A DNA stretch of 64,000 nucleotides from Ferrovibrio sp046297895 (GTDB taxonomy: Bacteria > Pseudomonadota > Alphaproteobacteria > Ferrovibrionales > Ferrovibrionaceae): positions 1 to 64,000 of the forward strand of contig NZ_JBKBHC010000002.1 of assembly GCF_046297895.1 (NCBI RefSeq), in the 5' to 3' direction. The notes under the pieces are model-generated. The model ran no database searches. It had not been told where the DNA came from and was given only the letters and a program-made list of their open reading frames with translations. Shown piece by piece: positions 23,724-31,485 of the stretch (position 1 is the first letter of the stretch; each line of letters opens with the position of its first letter). The translations under genes were made by a program, and so were the position numbers.

Positions 23724-24962
23724 ATGTCCCTCGACAAGGCCACCATCGCGGCCATCCACGATTTCGTTGCCGCCCAGCAGGGCAACATGCAAAGCCTGCT
23801 GGCCGAACTGGTGAAGGTGCCGTCCGACAATCCGCCGGGTGACTGCGCCCCGCATGCCAAACGCGCCGCCGAACTGCTGGAGAAGCTGGGCTTCGCCGTC
23901 GAGCGCCATCCGGTGCCCGACGATCTGGTGAAGCAGAACGGCATGATCTCGTGCACCAATCTGGTGATCCGCAAAAGATTCGGCAGCGGCGGCCCGGTCG
24001 TGGCGCTGAATGCCCATGGCGACGTGGTGGCGCCCGGCGAGGGCTGGAGCGTCGATCCCTACGCGGCCGTGGTGAAGGATGGCGTGATGTATGGCCGCGG
24101 CGTGGCGGTGTCGAAATCCGATTTCGTCACCTATGCCTATGCCCTGCTGGCCCTGGAGCAATCCGGCGCCAAACTGAACGGCACCGTCGAACTGCACCTG
24201 ACCTATGACGAGGAGGCCGGCGGCGCCATCGGGCCGCAATGGCTGATCGAACAGGGCATCTCGAAGCCGGATTACGCCTTCTCGGCCGGCTTCTCCTATG
24301 CGGTGACCACCGCCCATAACGGCTGCCTGCACCTGGAAGTCACCGTCAACGGCAAGTCGGCCCATGCCGCCCGCCCCGATACCGGCCATGACGCGCTGGA
24401 AGCCGCCACCAAGGTGCTGACCGCGCTCTATGCCTATCGCGATACGCTGTCGGGGATTCACTCAAAGACCGAAGGCATCACCTCGCCTTCGCTGGTGGTG
24501 GGCCTGATCAAGGGTGGCATCAACACCAACGTGGTGCCCGACAAGGTCAGCCTGCGGCTCGACCGCCGCATCATCCCGGAAGAAAACCCCGAGCAGGTGG
24601 AAGCCAACCTGCGCAACCTGATCGCCCATGCGGTGCAGGACCTGCCCGGCATCACCGCCCATGTCAGCCGCATCATGCTGGCCCGCCCCTTCGGCATTGT
24701 GCCGGGCGTGGAAAAGCTGATCAACATCCTGACCCGCCATGCCAGCGAGATCATGGGCAAACCCGTGGGCACCGAGGGCATCCCGCTCTATACCGATGCA
24801 CGGCATTATTCGGCCGCCGGCGTGAAGACCGTGCTGTATGGCGCCGGCCCGCGCAACCTGCTGGAAGCCAACGGCCACCGCGCCGACGAGAAGCTGGTGT
24901 TGAGCGATCTTTACAAGGCCACCGAGGTGGTGGCGCGCACGCTGGCCGAACTGCTGGGCTGA
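23724..24962 (+). CDS. M20 family hydrolase (ArgE/DapE-like)
   Basis: A 412-residue M20 metallohydrolase of the ArgE/DapE/ACY1 type. The first metal motif is NAHGDVVAPGEGW, followed by MYGRGVAVSKSD, the catalytic acid region HLTYDEEAGG and the dimerisation domain with KSAHAARPDTGHDALEAA. It starts 11 bp after the amidohydrolase and 4 bp before allantoinase. Its step is unclear; removal of the second amide or carbamoyl group in the allantoate branch is one possibility. Confidence 0.82.
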   Translation: MSLDKATIAAIHDFVAAQQGNMQSLLAELVKVPSDNPPGDCAPHAKRAAELLEKLGFAVERHPVPDDLVKQNGMISCTNLVIRKRFGSGGPVVALNAHGDVVAPGEGWSVDPYAAVVKDGVMYGRGVAVSKSDFVTYAYALLALEQSGAKLNGTVELHLTYDEEAGGAIGPQWLIEQGISKPDYAFSAGFSYAVTTAHNGCLHLEVTVNGKSAHAARPDTGHDALEAATKVLTALYAYRDTLSGIHSKTEGITSPSLVVGLIKGGINTNVVPDKVSLRLDRRIIPEENPEQVEANLRNLIAHAVQDLPGITAHVSRIMLARPFGIVPGVEKLINILTRHASEIMGKPVGTEGIPLYTDARHYSAAGVKTVLYGAGPRNLLEANGHRADEKLVLSDLYKATEVVARTLAELLG

Positions 24963-24966
24963 AACC

Positions 24967-25959
24967 ATGGCCAAGAAAAAAGCCGCGAAGAAAAAAACCG
25001 CGAAGAAAAAGCAGGCGCCCGACATCGTCGCCAAGGCGCTGGGCAGCAAACCCTATCCGCGCGACCTGAAAGGCTACGGCGCCAACCCGCCCGACCCGAA
25101 ATGGCCGAATGGTGCGCGCATCGCGGTCAGCTTCGTGGTGAATTACGAGGAGGGCGGCGAGCGCAGCATCCTGCATGGCGACCGCACCTCGGAAGTCTTC
25201 CTCACCGAAGTGCCCGGCGGCGTGCCGCGCGAGAAGATGCGCGACGAGCAGGTGGAATCGGTCTACGACTACGGCAGCCGCGCCGGCCTGTGGCGCATCT
25301 TGCGCCTGTTTGCTGAACGCGGCATTCCCTTCACCTCCTGGGCCGTGGGCATGGCGGTGGCGCGTTACCCGGAAGCGGCCGCCGCGATGCACGAACAGGG
25401 CCATGAAGTGGCCAGCCATGGCTGGCGCTGGTTCGATTACAGCAAGATCCCGCTGGCCACCGAACGCGCCCATATGAAGCTCGCCATCGAGGCGATCAGA
25501 CAGGCGACAGGCGACCGGCCGCTGGGCTGGTATACCGGGCGGCTTTCCAGCAACACGCTGAAGCTCGTCGCCGAGGACGGTGGCTTCGCCTATTGCTCGG
25601 ACTCCTACGACGACGACCTGCCCTACTGGACCCGCATCGGCAAAAAGCCCCTGCTGATGCTGCCCTATACCTTCGACAACAACGACATGAAATTCGGCCA
25701 GCTGCATGGTTTTGCCACCGGCGCCGATTTCGAGAGCCATGTGAAGGATGCCTTCGACCTGCTCTACCGCGAAGGGCAGGACGGCGCGCCGAAGATGATG
25801 ACCGTGGCGCTGCATTGCCGCCTGATCGGCCGGCCTGGCCGGGCGGCGGCGCTGGCGCGGCTGATGGACTACATGCAGCGGCACGAGAAGGTGTGGTTCG
25901 CCCGCCGCATCGACATCGCGCGCCACTGGATGCAGGCGCATCCGTTCAACGCCGGGTAA
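24967..25959 (+). CDS. puuE: Allantoinase PuuE (polysaccharide deacetylase fold)
   Basis: A 330-residue protein of the metal-independent allantoinase family. Core blocks: YPRDLKGYGANPPDPKWPNG, SFVVNYEEGGERSILHGD, SRAGLWRILRLFAERGIPFT, HEVASHGWRWFDYS and GWYTGRLSSNTLKLV. It opens S-allantoin to allantoate. Oddly, the first 19 residues are a lysine/alanine tail (MAKKKAAKKKTAKKKQAPD) not needed by the family. Third gene of the amidohydrolase-M20-puuE operon. Confidence 0.93.
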   Translation: MAKKKAAKKKTAKKKQAPDIVAKALGSKPYPRDLKGYGANPPDPKWPNGARIAVSFVVNYEEGGERSILHGDRTSEVFLTEVPGGVPREKMRDEQVESVYDYGSRAGLWRILRLFAERGIPFTSWAVGMAVARYPEAAAAMHEQGHEVASHGWRWFDYSKIPLATERAHMKLAIEAIRQATGDRPLGWYTGRLSSNTLKLVAEDGGFAYCSDSYDDDLPYWTRIGKKPLLMLPYTFDNNDMKFGQLHGFATGADFESHVKDAFDLLYREGQDGAPKMMTVALHCRLIGRPGRAAALARLMDYMQRHEKVWFARRIDIARHWMQAHPFNAG

Positions 25960-25973
25960 CCCCGTCCTGCACC

Positions 25974-26058
25974 GTCATGGCCGGGCTTGACCCGGCCATC
26001 CATGCCTTGTTTCGTTGAAAATGAATTCGTGGATGCTCGGGCCAAGCCCGAGCATGAC
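25974..26058. repeat. Two-armed intergenic palindromic repeat, copy 2
   Basis: The left arm is GTCATGGCCGGGCTTGACCC and its continuation to CATCCATG (25974-26003). The right arm starts at 26029 with GTGGATGCTCGGGCCAAGCC and ends in CATGAC. The arms face each other, 25 bp apart, in the gap between puuE and a convergent tetR gene; it could also end transcription. Confidence 0.7.
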
Positions 26059-26066
26059 GATTTCTT

Positions 26067-26675
26067 CTATCGGGTCTTCTTCCCCACCAGCCCGTCCCAG
26101 GCGGCCATGGCGCCGTCCACCACCGCCTGCAGGTCGGCGCGCCGGGCGCCGTCGCGGGCCTGGATCGACAGGCCCTGGATCACCGTGGCGTAGAAGGCGG
26201 CGATGCGGCGCGCATCGCTGCCGGCGGGCACGTCGCCCTCGCGGATGCCGCGCCGGATCCGCGCCTGTATGGCCTCCAGCGCCTGGCGGCGGCAGCGCGT
26301 CAGCAACTTGCGCACCGGCGCACTGTCGGGTGTGCCCACGGTGGCGGCCAGCACGATCATGCAGCCGGCCGGCTTGGCCGGATCGGTATAGTCGGTCACA
26401 TGCCGGCGCAGCATCGCCTCAATGGATTGCCGCGCCGTGGGCTGGTCAGCCAGCGCGCGGCCGGCCGCCACACCCTCGGTGGCCTGATACAGCCCGACCG
26501 CCTCCTCGAACAGCTTTTCCTTGCAGCCGAAGGCGGCATAGAGGCTGGGCGCGTTGATGCCCATGGCCCTGGTCAGGTCGTTCAGCGAGGCAGCCTCGTA
26601 GCCGCGCTGCCAGAACACCGCCATGGCGTGTTTCAGCGCGGCGGCGCGGTCGAAGCTGCGCGGACGGCCGGCCAT
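26067..26675 (-). CDS. TetR/AcrR family regulator
   Basis: A 202-residue regulator. The helix-turn-helix is in residues 5-50: RSFDRAAALKHAMAVFWQRG, YEAASLNDLTRAMGINAPSL, YAAFGCKEKLFEEAV. The C-terminal domain has PAGCMIVLAATVG, as in the TetR_C_33-type group that often controls oxidoreductase genes. AGGAA 8 bp before the ATG at 26675 favours this start over 26696. It is divergent from an SDR gene, its likely target. Confidence 0.87.
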   Translation of the reverse strand: MAGRPRSFDRAAALKHAMAVFWQRGYEAASLNDLTRAMGINAPSLYAAFGCKEKLFEEAVGLYQATEGVAAGRALADQPTARQSIEAMLRRHVTDYTDPAKPAGCMIVLAATVGTPDSAPVRKLLTRCRRQALEAIQARIRRGIREGDVPAGSDARRIAAFYATVIQGLSIQARDGARRADLQAVVDGAMAAWDGLVGKKTR

Positions 26676-26727
26676 ATCCGGTTCCTGCCTTTCCATTCGA
26701 TTCTGTAGCAAATGATAAATAATGGGA

Positions 26728-26756
26728 TTGACCCGCCCAGACAAGGCCCCTATCTG
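26728..26756 (+). promoter_or_regulatory. Candidate promoter of the SDR gene
   Basis: TTGACC (26728-26733), 17 bp, TATCTG (26751-26756). ATTCTGTA occurs on both sides (26699-26706 and 26765-26772), possibly half-sites for the neighbouring TetR protein. The evidence is modest. Confidence 0.3.
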
Positions 26757-26801
26757 TCGTCCTCCATTCTGTATCAATCACTATAAAATGGAGAACCAGA
26801 C

Positions 26802-27542
26802 ATGACCGAGCTTTCCGGCAAGACCGCCTTCGTCACCGGCGCCAGCAGGGGGATCGGCGCTGCCATCGCGCTGAAACTGGCCGAAGCGGGCGCCGATGTC
26901 GCGCTCACCTACACGGCTTCGCCCGACAAGGCGCAGGCGGTGGCGCAGCAGATCGGCCGGCTGGGCCGCCGCGCGCTGGCCCTGCCGGCCGATGCCGCCG
27001 ACCCGGCCGCACTGAAGGCCGCCATCGACAAAGCGGCGGCGGAATTCGGCCACATCGACATTCTGGTCAACAATGCCGGCATCGCCGAGATGGGCGCGCC
27101 GCAGGATCACGACCTGGCCGCCATCGACCGCATGCTGGCGGTCAACACCCGCGCGCCCTTCCTGGCGGCGCAGATGGTGCTGCCGCACATGCCCGATGGC
27201 GGCCGCATCGTCAGCATCGGCTCCTGCCTGGGCGAAAATGTGCGCTTCCCCGGCATCACGCTCTATTCCATGAGCAAGGCGGCGCTGACCGGCATGACAC
27301 GCGGCCTGGCGCGCGACCTCGGCCCGCGCGGCATTACCGTGAATGTGGTGCAGCCCGGCCCGATCGACACCGACATGAATCCGGCCGATGGCGGCGATGC
27401 CGCTTCGCAGGCGGCGCTGACCGCGTTGGGCCGCTACGGCAAGCCGCACGAGATCGCCGCCGCAGTGGCCTTCCTGGCCGGACCGGGCGCCAGCTACATC
27501 ACCGGCGCGCAGATCGCCGTGGATGGCGGCACCAATGCCTGA
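26802..27542 (+). CDS. SDR family oxidoreductase
   Basis: A 246-residue short-chain dehydrogenase. Cofactor motif TGASRGIGAAIALKL, structural NNAG in ILVNNAGIAEMG, catalytic serine in IVSIGSCLG and the Y-x-x-x-K in LYSMSKAALTGM. The C-terminus FLAGPGASYITGAQIAVDGG is classical. GGAG precedes the ATG. It is divergent from and probably controlled by the TetR gene. The substrate is unknown; it does not obviously belong to purine degradation. Confidence 0.9.
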   Translation: MTELSGKTAFVTGASRGIGAAIALKLAEAGADVALTYTASPDKAQAVAQQIGRLGRRALALPADAADPAALKAAIDKAAAEFGHIDILVNNAGIAEMGAPQDHDLAAIDRMLAVNTRAPFLAAQMVLPHMPDGGRIVSIGSCLGENVRFPGITLYSMSKAALTGMTRGLARDLGPRGITVNVVQPGPIDTDMNPADGGDAASQAALTALGRYGKPHEIAAAVAFLAGPGASYITGAQIAVDGGTNA

Positions 27543-27573
27543 TCGGGAAACATAAATCCGACTAACAACAAGC

Positions 27574-27650
27574 GTCATGCCCGGGCTTGACCCGGGCATC
27601 CACGACCTGCTCAAGAAAACGTGGATGCCCGGCACGAGGCCGGGCATGAC
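27574..27650. repeat. Two-armed intergenic palindromic repeat, copy 3
   Basis: The left arm, 27574-27603, starts GTCATGCCCGGGCTTGACCC and is the cleanest example in the window. The right arm starts at 27621 with GTGGATGCCCGGCACGAGGC and ends in CATGAC (27650), followed by GATTTTTAG. The two arms can pair over about 12 bp, so it may act as a terminator between the convergent SDR and gntR genes. Confidence 0.72.
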
Positions 27651-27664
27651 GATTTTTAGAACCG

Positions 27665-28489
27665 CTAGCGCCGCGTGGCGGCCATCTGCGCGAAGACGCC
27701 CTGCAGGTCGACCGGCCGGCGTTTCGCCGCCGCCAGGTCGAGGCCGTCTTCCAGCCTTTGCAGATGTTCTTCCATGTAGCGCACGGCGCCGGCGACGTCG
27801 CGGGCGGCGAGTTTATCCAGCAGCGCGCCGTGTTCGGCATGGCTGCACATCGTGTTGCCCGGCGCCTCGTAAACCGCGATGATCAGCGAGGTGCGCGAGA
27901 TCAGCGCGCGCAGGAAGCCACTGAGCGGTTCGTTGCCGATCAGCCTGGCCAGTTCGAGGTGGAATTCGCCCGACAGCCGGATGCCGGTGCTGCGGTCGCG
28001 CGCCGTCTCGGCGGCATGTTCGCGGGCCACGAAACGACGCAACGCGGCAAGCTGCGGCCGGGTGACACGGCGGGCCAGTTCGGCGGCGATGCCGGTTTCG
28101 ACGATGCGGCGCGCGGCAAACACCTCGCGCGCCTCCTGCACGCTGGGCTTGGCCACCGAGGCGCCGCGATTATGCTGCAGCGTCACCAGATTCTCGTGCG
28201 ACAGCGCCAGCAGCACCTTGCGGATGCGCGTGCGGCTGACGCCGAAGGCCCGGGCCAGCACATCCTCGGGCAGCTTGGTGCCCGGCATGATGATGTGGTC
28301 GACGATGGCGGTGTAGACGCTGTGGTAGATGGTGGCGTCGTCGATGGCGCCGCGCCGGCCGGCCGGGGCGCTTGCGCCGCGCCGGCGGGCCATGCGCTGG
28401 GGCACGGCCTGTGCTTCGGCCGCGGTGATCTTGCGGCCAGCCACAGGAATCTGTTTAGCCGGGATCTGTTTCACGCCAGCCTGCTTCAT
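27665..28489 (-). CDS. GntR/FCD regulator, probable purine-catabolism regulator
   Basis: A 274-residue regulator. After a basic linker, the winged helix spans about residues 57-115 (IIMPGTKLPEDVLARAFGVS, then RTRIRKVLLAL and LVTLQHNRGASVAKPS). The C-terminal all-helical FCD domain contains RRIVETGIAAELARRV, SGEFHLELARLIGN and H-rich MCSHAEHGALLDKL. The start at 28489 is one choice; an ATG at 28504 is also in frame. It is divergent from a permease gene; a half-palindrome related to the puuD and amidohydrolase operators lies in the gap. Confidence 0.87.
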   Translation of the reverse strand: MKQAGVKQIPAKQIPVAGRKITAAEAQAVPQRMARRRGASAPAGRRGAIDDATIYHSVYTAIVDHIIMPGTKLPEDVLARAFGVSRTRIRKVLLALSHENLVTLQHNRGASVAKPSVQEAREVFAARRIVETGIAAELARRVTRPQLAALRRFVAREHAAETARDRSTGIRLSGEFHLELARLIGNEPLSGFLRALISRTSLIIAVYEAPGNTMCSHAEHGALLDKLAARDVAGAVRYMEEHLQRLEDGLDLAAAKRRPVDLQGVFAQMAATRR

Positions 28490-28573
28490 GGTTGCCCGCA
28501 CCATATGCTGCGCCCCCGCGCGTCGACTGCGCCGCTGCCGGCCGTCGAATCGGCCGGACAATCCGGTGGCCGG

Positions 28574-28585
28574 ATTGTATACGGT
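28574..28585. promoter_or_regulatory. Putative operator between gntR and permease genes
   Basis: ATTGTATACGGT keeps the complete left half and centre of ATTGTATACAAT and lacks two right-arm bases. It is placed for autoregulation of the gntR gene and control of the permease gene (start 28678). Confidence 0.45.
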
Positions 28586-28677
28586 TGGCCGATTCAGGGT
28601 CCAGCGGGCAAACACGTATGCAGCATCGATGCCGACGCATTGGCGCAGACGGCATATCGCGCTACACACGGGCAGCC

Positions 28678-29865
28678 ATGACCAACATTGCCGCCAGCCA
28701 GCATCCCGCCGCCTCGTTCATGCCTGCGATTGCCGCCGGGCTGCTGTCGGCCTTCGTCGGCTTCGCCTCGTCCTTCGCCGTGATCCTGCAGGGACTGACC
28801 GCCGTGGGTGCCAGCCAGGCCCAGGCCGCCTCGGGCCTGATGGCGCTCAGCCTTGCCATGGGTTTCTGCGCGATCATTCTGAGCTGGAAGACGCGCCTGC
28901 CGATCAGCATTGCCTGGTCCACGCCGGGCGGCGCGCTGCTGGCATCCTCGGCCATCGCCGAGTGCGGCTTCAATGCCGCCGTGGGTGCCTTCATCGCCTG
29001 CGGCATCCTGCTGACGCTGGCCGGTTTGTGGAAACCGCTCGGCCGCGCCGTGGCCGCCATCCCCGCAGCCTTGGCCAACGCCATGCTGGCCGGCATTCTG
29101 CTCGGGCTCTGCCTCGCGCCGGTGAAGGCGGTGGCGGCGATGCCGGTGGCGGGGCTTTCCATCGTGATCGTCTGGGCGCTGGTGGCGAAATGGAAACGGC
29201 TCTATGCCATGCCGGCCGCCGTGCTGGTGACGCTGGGCTTCATCCTCGCCGGCGGCGAGATCTCGGCCGACCGCCTGGGCGACCTGTGGCCGCAGGCCGA
29301 GGTCGTCATGCCGGTGTTTTCGCCTTCCGCCATGCTGGGCATCGCGCTGCCGCTGTTCATCGTCACCATGGCGAGCCAGAACATCCCCGGCATCGCCGTG
29401 CTGCAGGCCAATGGCTACAGACCCGATCCCACGCCGCTGTTCCGCGCCACCGGGCTCTTCTCGCTGTTGGCCGCGCCCTTCGGCGGCCATGCGGTGAACC
29501 TCGCCGCCATCACGGCGGCGATCTGCGCCGGACCCGAGGCGCATCCCGATCCGAACAGGCGCTGGGTGGCCGCCCTGGTGGCCGGGATTTTCTATGTGCT
29601 GTTCGGCTTAGGAGCCACGGCGGCAACGGCGATCTTCAGCGCCGCGCCGCCGATCCTGATCCAGGCGGTGGCGGGCCTTGCCCTGCTGGGCGCCTTCGCC
29701 GCCTCGCTGGTGGCCGCCTTGAGCGACACCGAAAGCCGCGAGGCGGCGGCGATCACCTTCATCGTGGCCGCCAGCGGGCTCACGCTGTTCGGGATCGGCG
29801 GCGCCTTCTGGGGGCTGATCGCCGGCGGCGCCATGCTGGCGCTGGCGCGGTGGCGGCGCGGCTGA
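28678..29865 (+). CDS. BenE-family permease
   Basis: A 395-residue membrane protein with about eleven or twelve hydrophobic segments. BenE (benzoate/H+ symporter) features are visible: FVGFASSFAVILQGLTAVGA, IAWSTPGGALLA, SQNIPGIAVLQANGY and FGGHAVNLAAITAAICAG. Next to a purine-pathway regulator it may take up a purine or pathway intermediate rather than benzoate; that is inference from context. The ATG at 28678 removes a long non-conserved leader that crosses the operator region. Confidence 0.85.
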   Translation: MTNIAASQHPAASFMPAIAAGLLSAFVGFASSFAVILQGLTAVGASQAQAASGLMALSLAMGFCAIILSWKTRLPISIAWSTPGGALLASSAIAECGFNAAVGAFIACGILLTLAGLWKPLGRAVAAIPAALANAMLAGILLGLCLAPVKAVAAMPVAGLSIVIVWALVAKWKRLYAMPAAVLVTLGFILAGGEISADRLGDLWPQAEVVMPVFSPSAMLGIALPLFIVTMASQNIPGIAVLQANGYRPDPTPLFRATGLFSLLAAPFGGHAVNLAAITAAICAGPEAHPDPNRRWVAALVAGIFYVLFGLGATAATAIFSAAPPILIQAVAGLALLGAFAASLVAALSDTESREAAAITFIVAASGLTLFGIGGAFWGLIAGGAMLALARWRRG

Positions 29866-29881
29866 ACCTGCAGCGTCTTGG

Positions 29882-30526
29882 CTACCGCGCCTTGCCGGTT
29901 TTCGCATAGGCCGCCATCACCCGTTCGGCGGCGTGGCGGGCGCGCTGCTCCATCTCGGCCTTCGTCGGCGGTTTGACCAGACCCATCAGCAGGCGCAGCA
30001 GCAGGTCACCCCACAGCAGCGAGAAGAAAAAGGCGCTGACCTCGACCGGCGGCGCAGGCGCCAGCAGCCCGTCTTCCTGCGCCTTCTTGATCAGGTCGAT
30101 GAACATGCGGCGCATCGGCTCGCGGCCGCGTTCGTCCAGCGCCCGGGCGATCTCGGGCGTTCTCAGCGCTTCCGTTATGGCGAAGCGGAACACGGTCAGC
30201 ACATCCGGATCGCAGATGCCAGCCATCGCCGCGGTGCCGAATTTCGTCAGCGTGGACAGCAGCGCCTGCGGGTCTGACGGCCGCGGCAGCGCCAGCGGCA
30301 CCTGCATCTGGCGCGTGCGCCACTTGATGCATTCCACCACGATGGACTGCTTGTCGGCAAACAGGGCGTAAAGCTCGCGCTTGGAAACCCTGGCGCGGGT
30401 GGCGATCTCCAGGGTGCTGGCGCCATCAAACCCCAGTTCGCGGAAGGCCGCGAACCCGGCCCGCAGCACGCGGTCCCGCATTTCGGCACGCTCTTCGGAT
30501 TCTGCTGTTTTGGCTGTTTTGCCCAC
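29882..30526 (-). CDS. TetR/AcrR family regulator
   Basis: A 214-residue regulator. The DNA-binding part is RDRVLRAGFAAFRELGFDGA, STLEIATRARVSKRELYALF, ADKQSIVVECI. The C-terminal region resembles AcrR-type ligand domains (AFFFSLLWGDLLLRLLMGL). The GTG at 30526, preceded by AAGAGGG, is preferred; the ATG at 30559 would place the N-terminus inside an operator and has no Shine-Dalgarno. It is divergent from the small membrane protein gene at 30616, with two perfect operators in between. Confidence 0.87.
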   Translation of the reverse strand: MGKTAKTAESEERAEMRDRVLRAGFAAFRELGFDGASTLEIATRARVSKRELYALFADKQSIVVECIKWRTRQMQVPLALPRPSDPQALLSTLTKFGTAAMAGICDPDVLTVFRFAITEALRTPEIARALDERGREPMRRMFIDLIKKAQEDGLLAPAPPVEVSAFFFSLLWGDLLLRLLMGLVKPPTKAEMEQRARHAAERVMAAYAKTGKAR

Positions 30527-30540
30527 GAGGCCCTCTTGAC

Positions 30541-30558
30541 TGGTACTATAGCGTACCA
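30541..30558. promoter_or_regulatory. TetR operator, site 1
   Basis: TGGTAC-TATAGC-GTACCA is a perfect inverted repeat with 6-bp arms and a 6-bp spacer. It lies just upstream of the GTG start of the tetR gene. The spacer TATAGC may form part of a -10 element. Confidence 0.75.
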
Positions 30559-30574
30559 TATAGCTTTGTCATGT

Positions 30575-30592
30575 TGGTACCCGTGAGTACCA
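30575..30592. promoter_or_regulatory. TetR operator, site 2
   Basis: TGGTAC-CCGTGA-GTACCA has exactly the same arms and spacer length as site 1, 34 bp centre to centre, but a different spacer sequence. It lies 24 bp before the ATG of the divergent membrane protein gene. Confidence 0.75.
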
Positions 30593-30615
30593 TTCCACCC
30601 CCAAGAGGCCCCGTC

Positions 30616-31119
30616 ATGCCGAACCTCCTCACCATCCTCCAGAACACGCCCATCTGGGTGTTCGTGTTGTTTGCCATCCTGCTGGCGCTCGGCCTGATCG
30701 GCCTGCGCACCCGAACGGTGCAAGTCTGGCGCCTGCTGGTGGCGCCCGCCGTGTTCATTGCCTGGGGCGTCTATGGCCTGCTGCTCAGGCTGGATGCCTC
30801 GGCCCTGCTGCCGCTGTACTGGGCCGCCGCACTGGCGGTCGCCTCGCTGGGCGCATGGTATGGCACCAACCTCGACTCGATGCAGCCCGACCCGGCGCAG
30901 CGGCGCGTGCGCGTGGAGGGCTCGATCTTCCCGCTGCTGCGCAACATGGTGCTGTTCTTCGCCAAATACGCCATCGGCATCGCCATCGGATTCGGCCTAT
31001 CCGACCCGATGACCCTTTACCCTGTCGATGTGGCGGTTTCCGGCGTGAGCGCGGGCTATTTCATCGGCTGGCTGCTGCGTTTTGCCCAGCGCTACCGGAA
31101 AGGCGCCATTCCTGCCTGA
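30616..31119 (+). CDS. Small inner-membrane protein (DUF6622-like)
   Basis: A 167-residue protein with about five hydrophobic segments: PIWVFVLFAILLALGLIGLR, then LLVAPAVFIAWGVYGLLL, LLPLYWAAALAVASLGAW, a pair around YAIGIAIGFGLSD and VSGVSAGYFIGWLLRF. The internal RTRTVQVWRLLVAPAVF is characteristic of a family often paired with TetR regulators. AAGAGG at 30603-30608 supports the ATG at 30616. Function unknown; its expression is likely repressed by the adjacent TetR protein. Confidence 0.7.
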   Translation: MPNLLTILQNTPIWVFVLFAILLALGLIGLRTRTVQVWRLLVAPAVFIAWGVYGLLLRLDASALLPLYWAAALAVASLGAWYGTNLDSMQPDPAQRRVRVEGSIFPLLRNMVLFFAKYAIGIAIGFGLSDPMTLYPVDVAVSGVSAGYFIGWLLRFAQRYRKGAIPA

Positions 31120-31150
31120 ACGCCCAGCGGGAACCCGGGTTGCGGCGGAT

Positions 31151-31181
31151 GGTTTCCTCTTCTGCAGCAGAGGAGGAAACC
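31151..31181 (+). promoter_or_regulatory. Hairpin enclosing a Shine-Dalgarno
   Basis: The left arm GGTTTCCTCTTCTGC (31151-31165) pairs with GCAGAGGAGGAAACC (31167-31181), 15 positions with a single G-U wobble. The right arm contains AGGAGGAA, the ribosome-binding site of the gene starting at 31182. The stem ends one base before the ATG, so in RNA the site would be closed. It might alternatively be a terminator for the preceding gene, but it has no U tract. Confidence 0.65.
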
Positions 31182-31481
31182 ATGCCCGATCGCATCACCC
31201 CACCCCGTCCGCCACGCCAGTTCACCCTGGAACCCGGCGATGGCGGCAGCCCGCATGGCCCGGCCCATACCACGCCGCTGGTGAAGGGCTCGCCCGCGCA
31301 GCGGCGCTACGGCCCCGGCACCTATGGCAATGACCAGTTCGCCGCCGAGCATCATGACGACATCAGCAACGATCCCGCTCTGCCCGAAGGTCTGCAGGAC
31401 AGGCAGGGCGAGGTTAAGCGCCCGACTCTGCGCCCTAAGGAAAAGCGTTACGGCCGCATCGGCGGAGACGGCAAAGGCTAG
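31182..31481 (+). CDS. Small hydrophilic hypothetical protein
   Basis: A 99-residue, Pro/Gly-rich, probably unstructured protein (for example RRYGPGTYGNDQFAAEHHDD). The ATG at 31182 follows a very strong AGGAGGAA that is part of a hairpin. I recognise no family. It is convergent with the LysE gene, whose stop is 4 bp away. Confidence 0.5.
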   Translation: MPDRITPPRPPRQFTLEPGDGGSPHGPAHTTPLVKGSPAQRRYGPGTYGNDQFAAEHHDDISNDPALPEGLQDRQGEVKRPTLRPKEKRYGRIGGDGKG

Positions 31482-31485
31482 CGCC

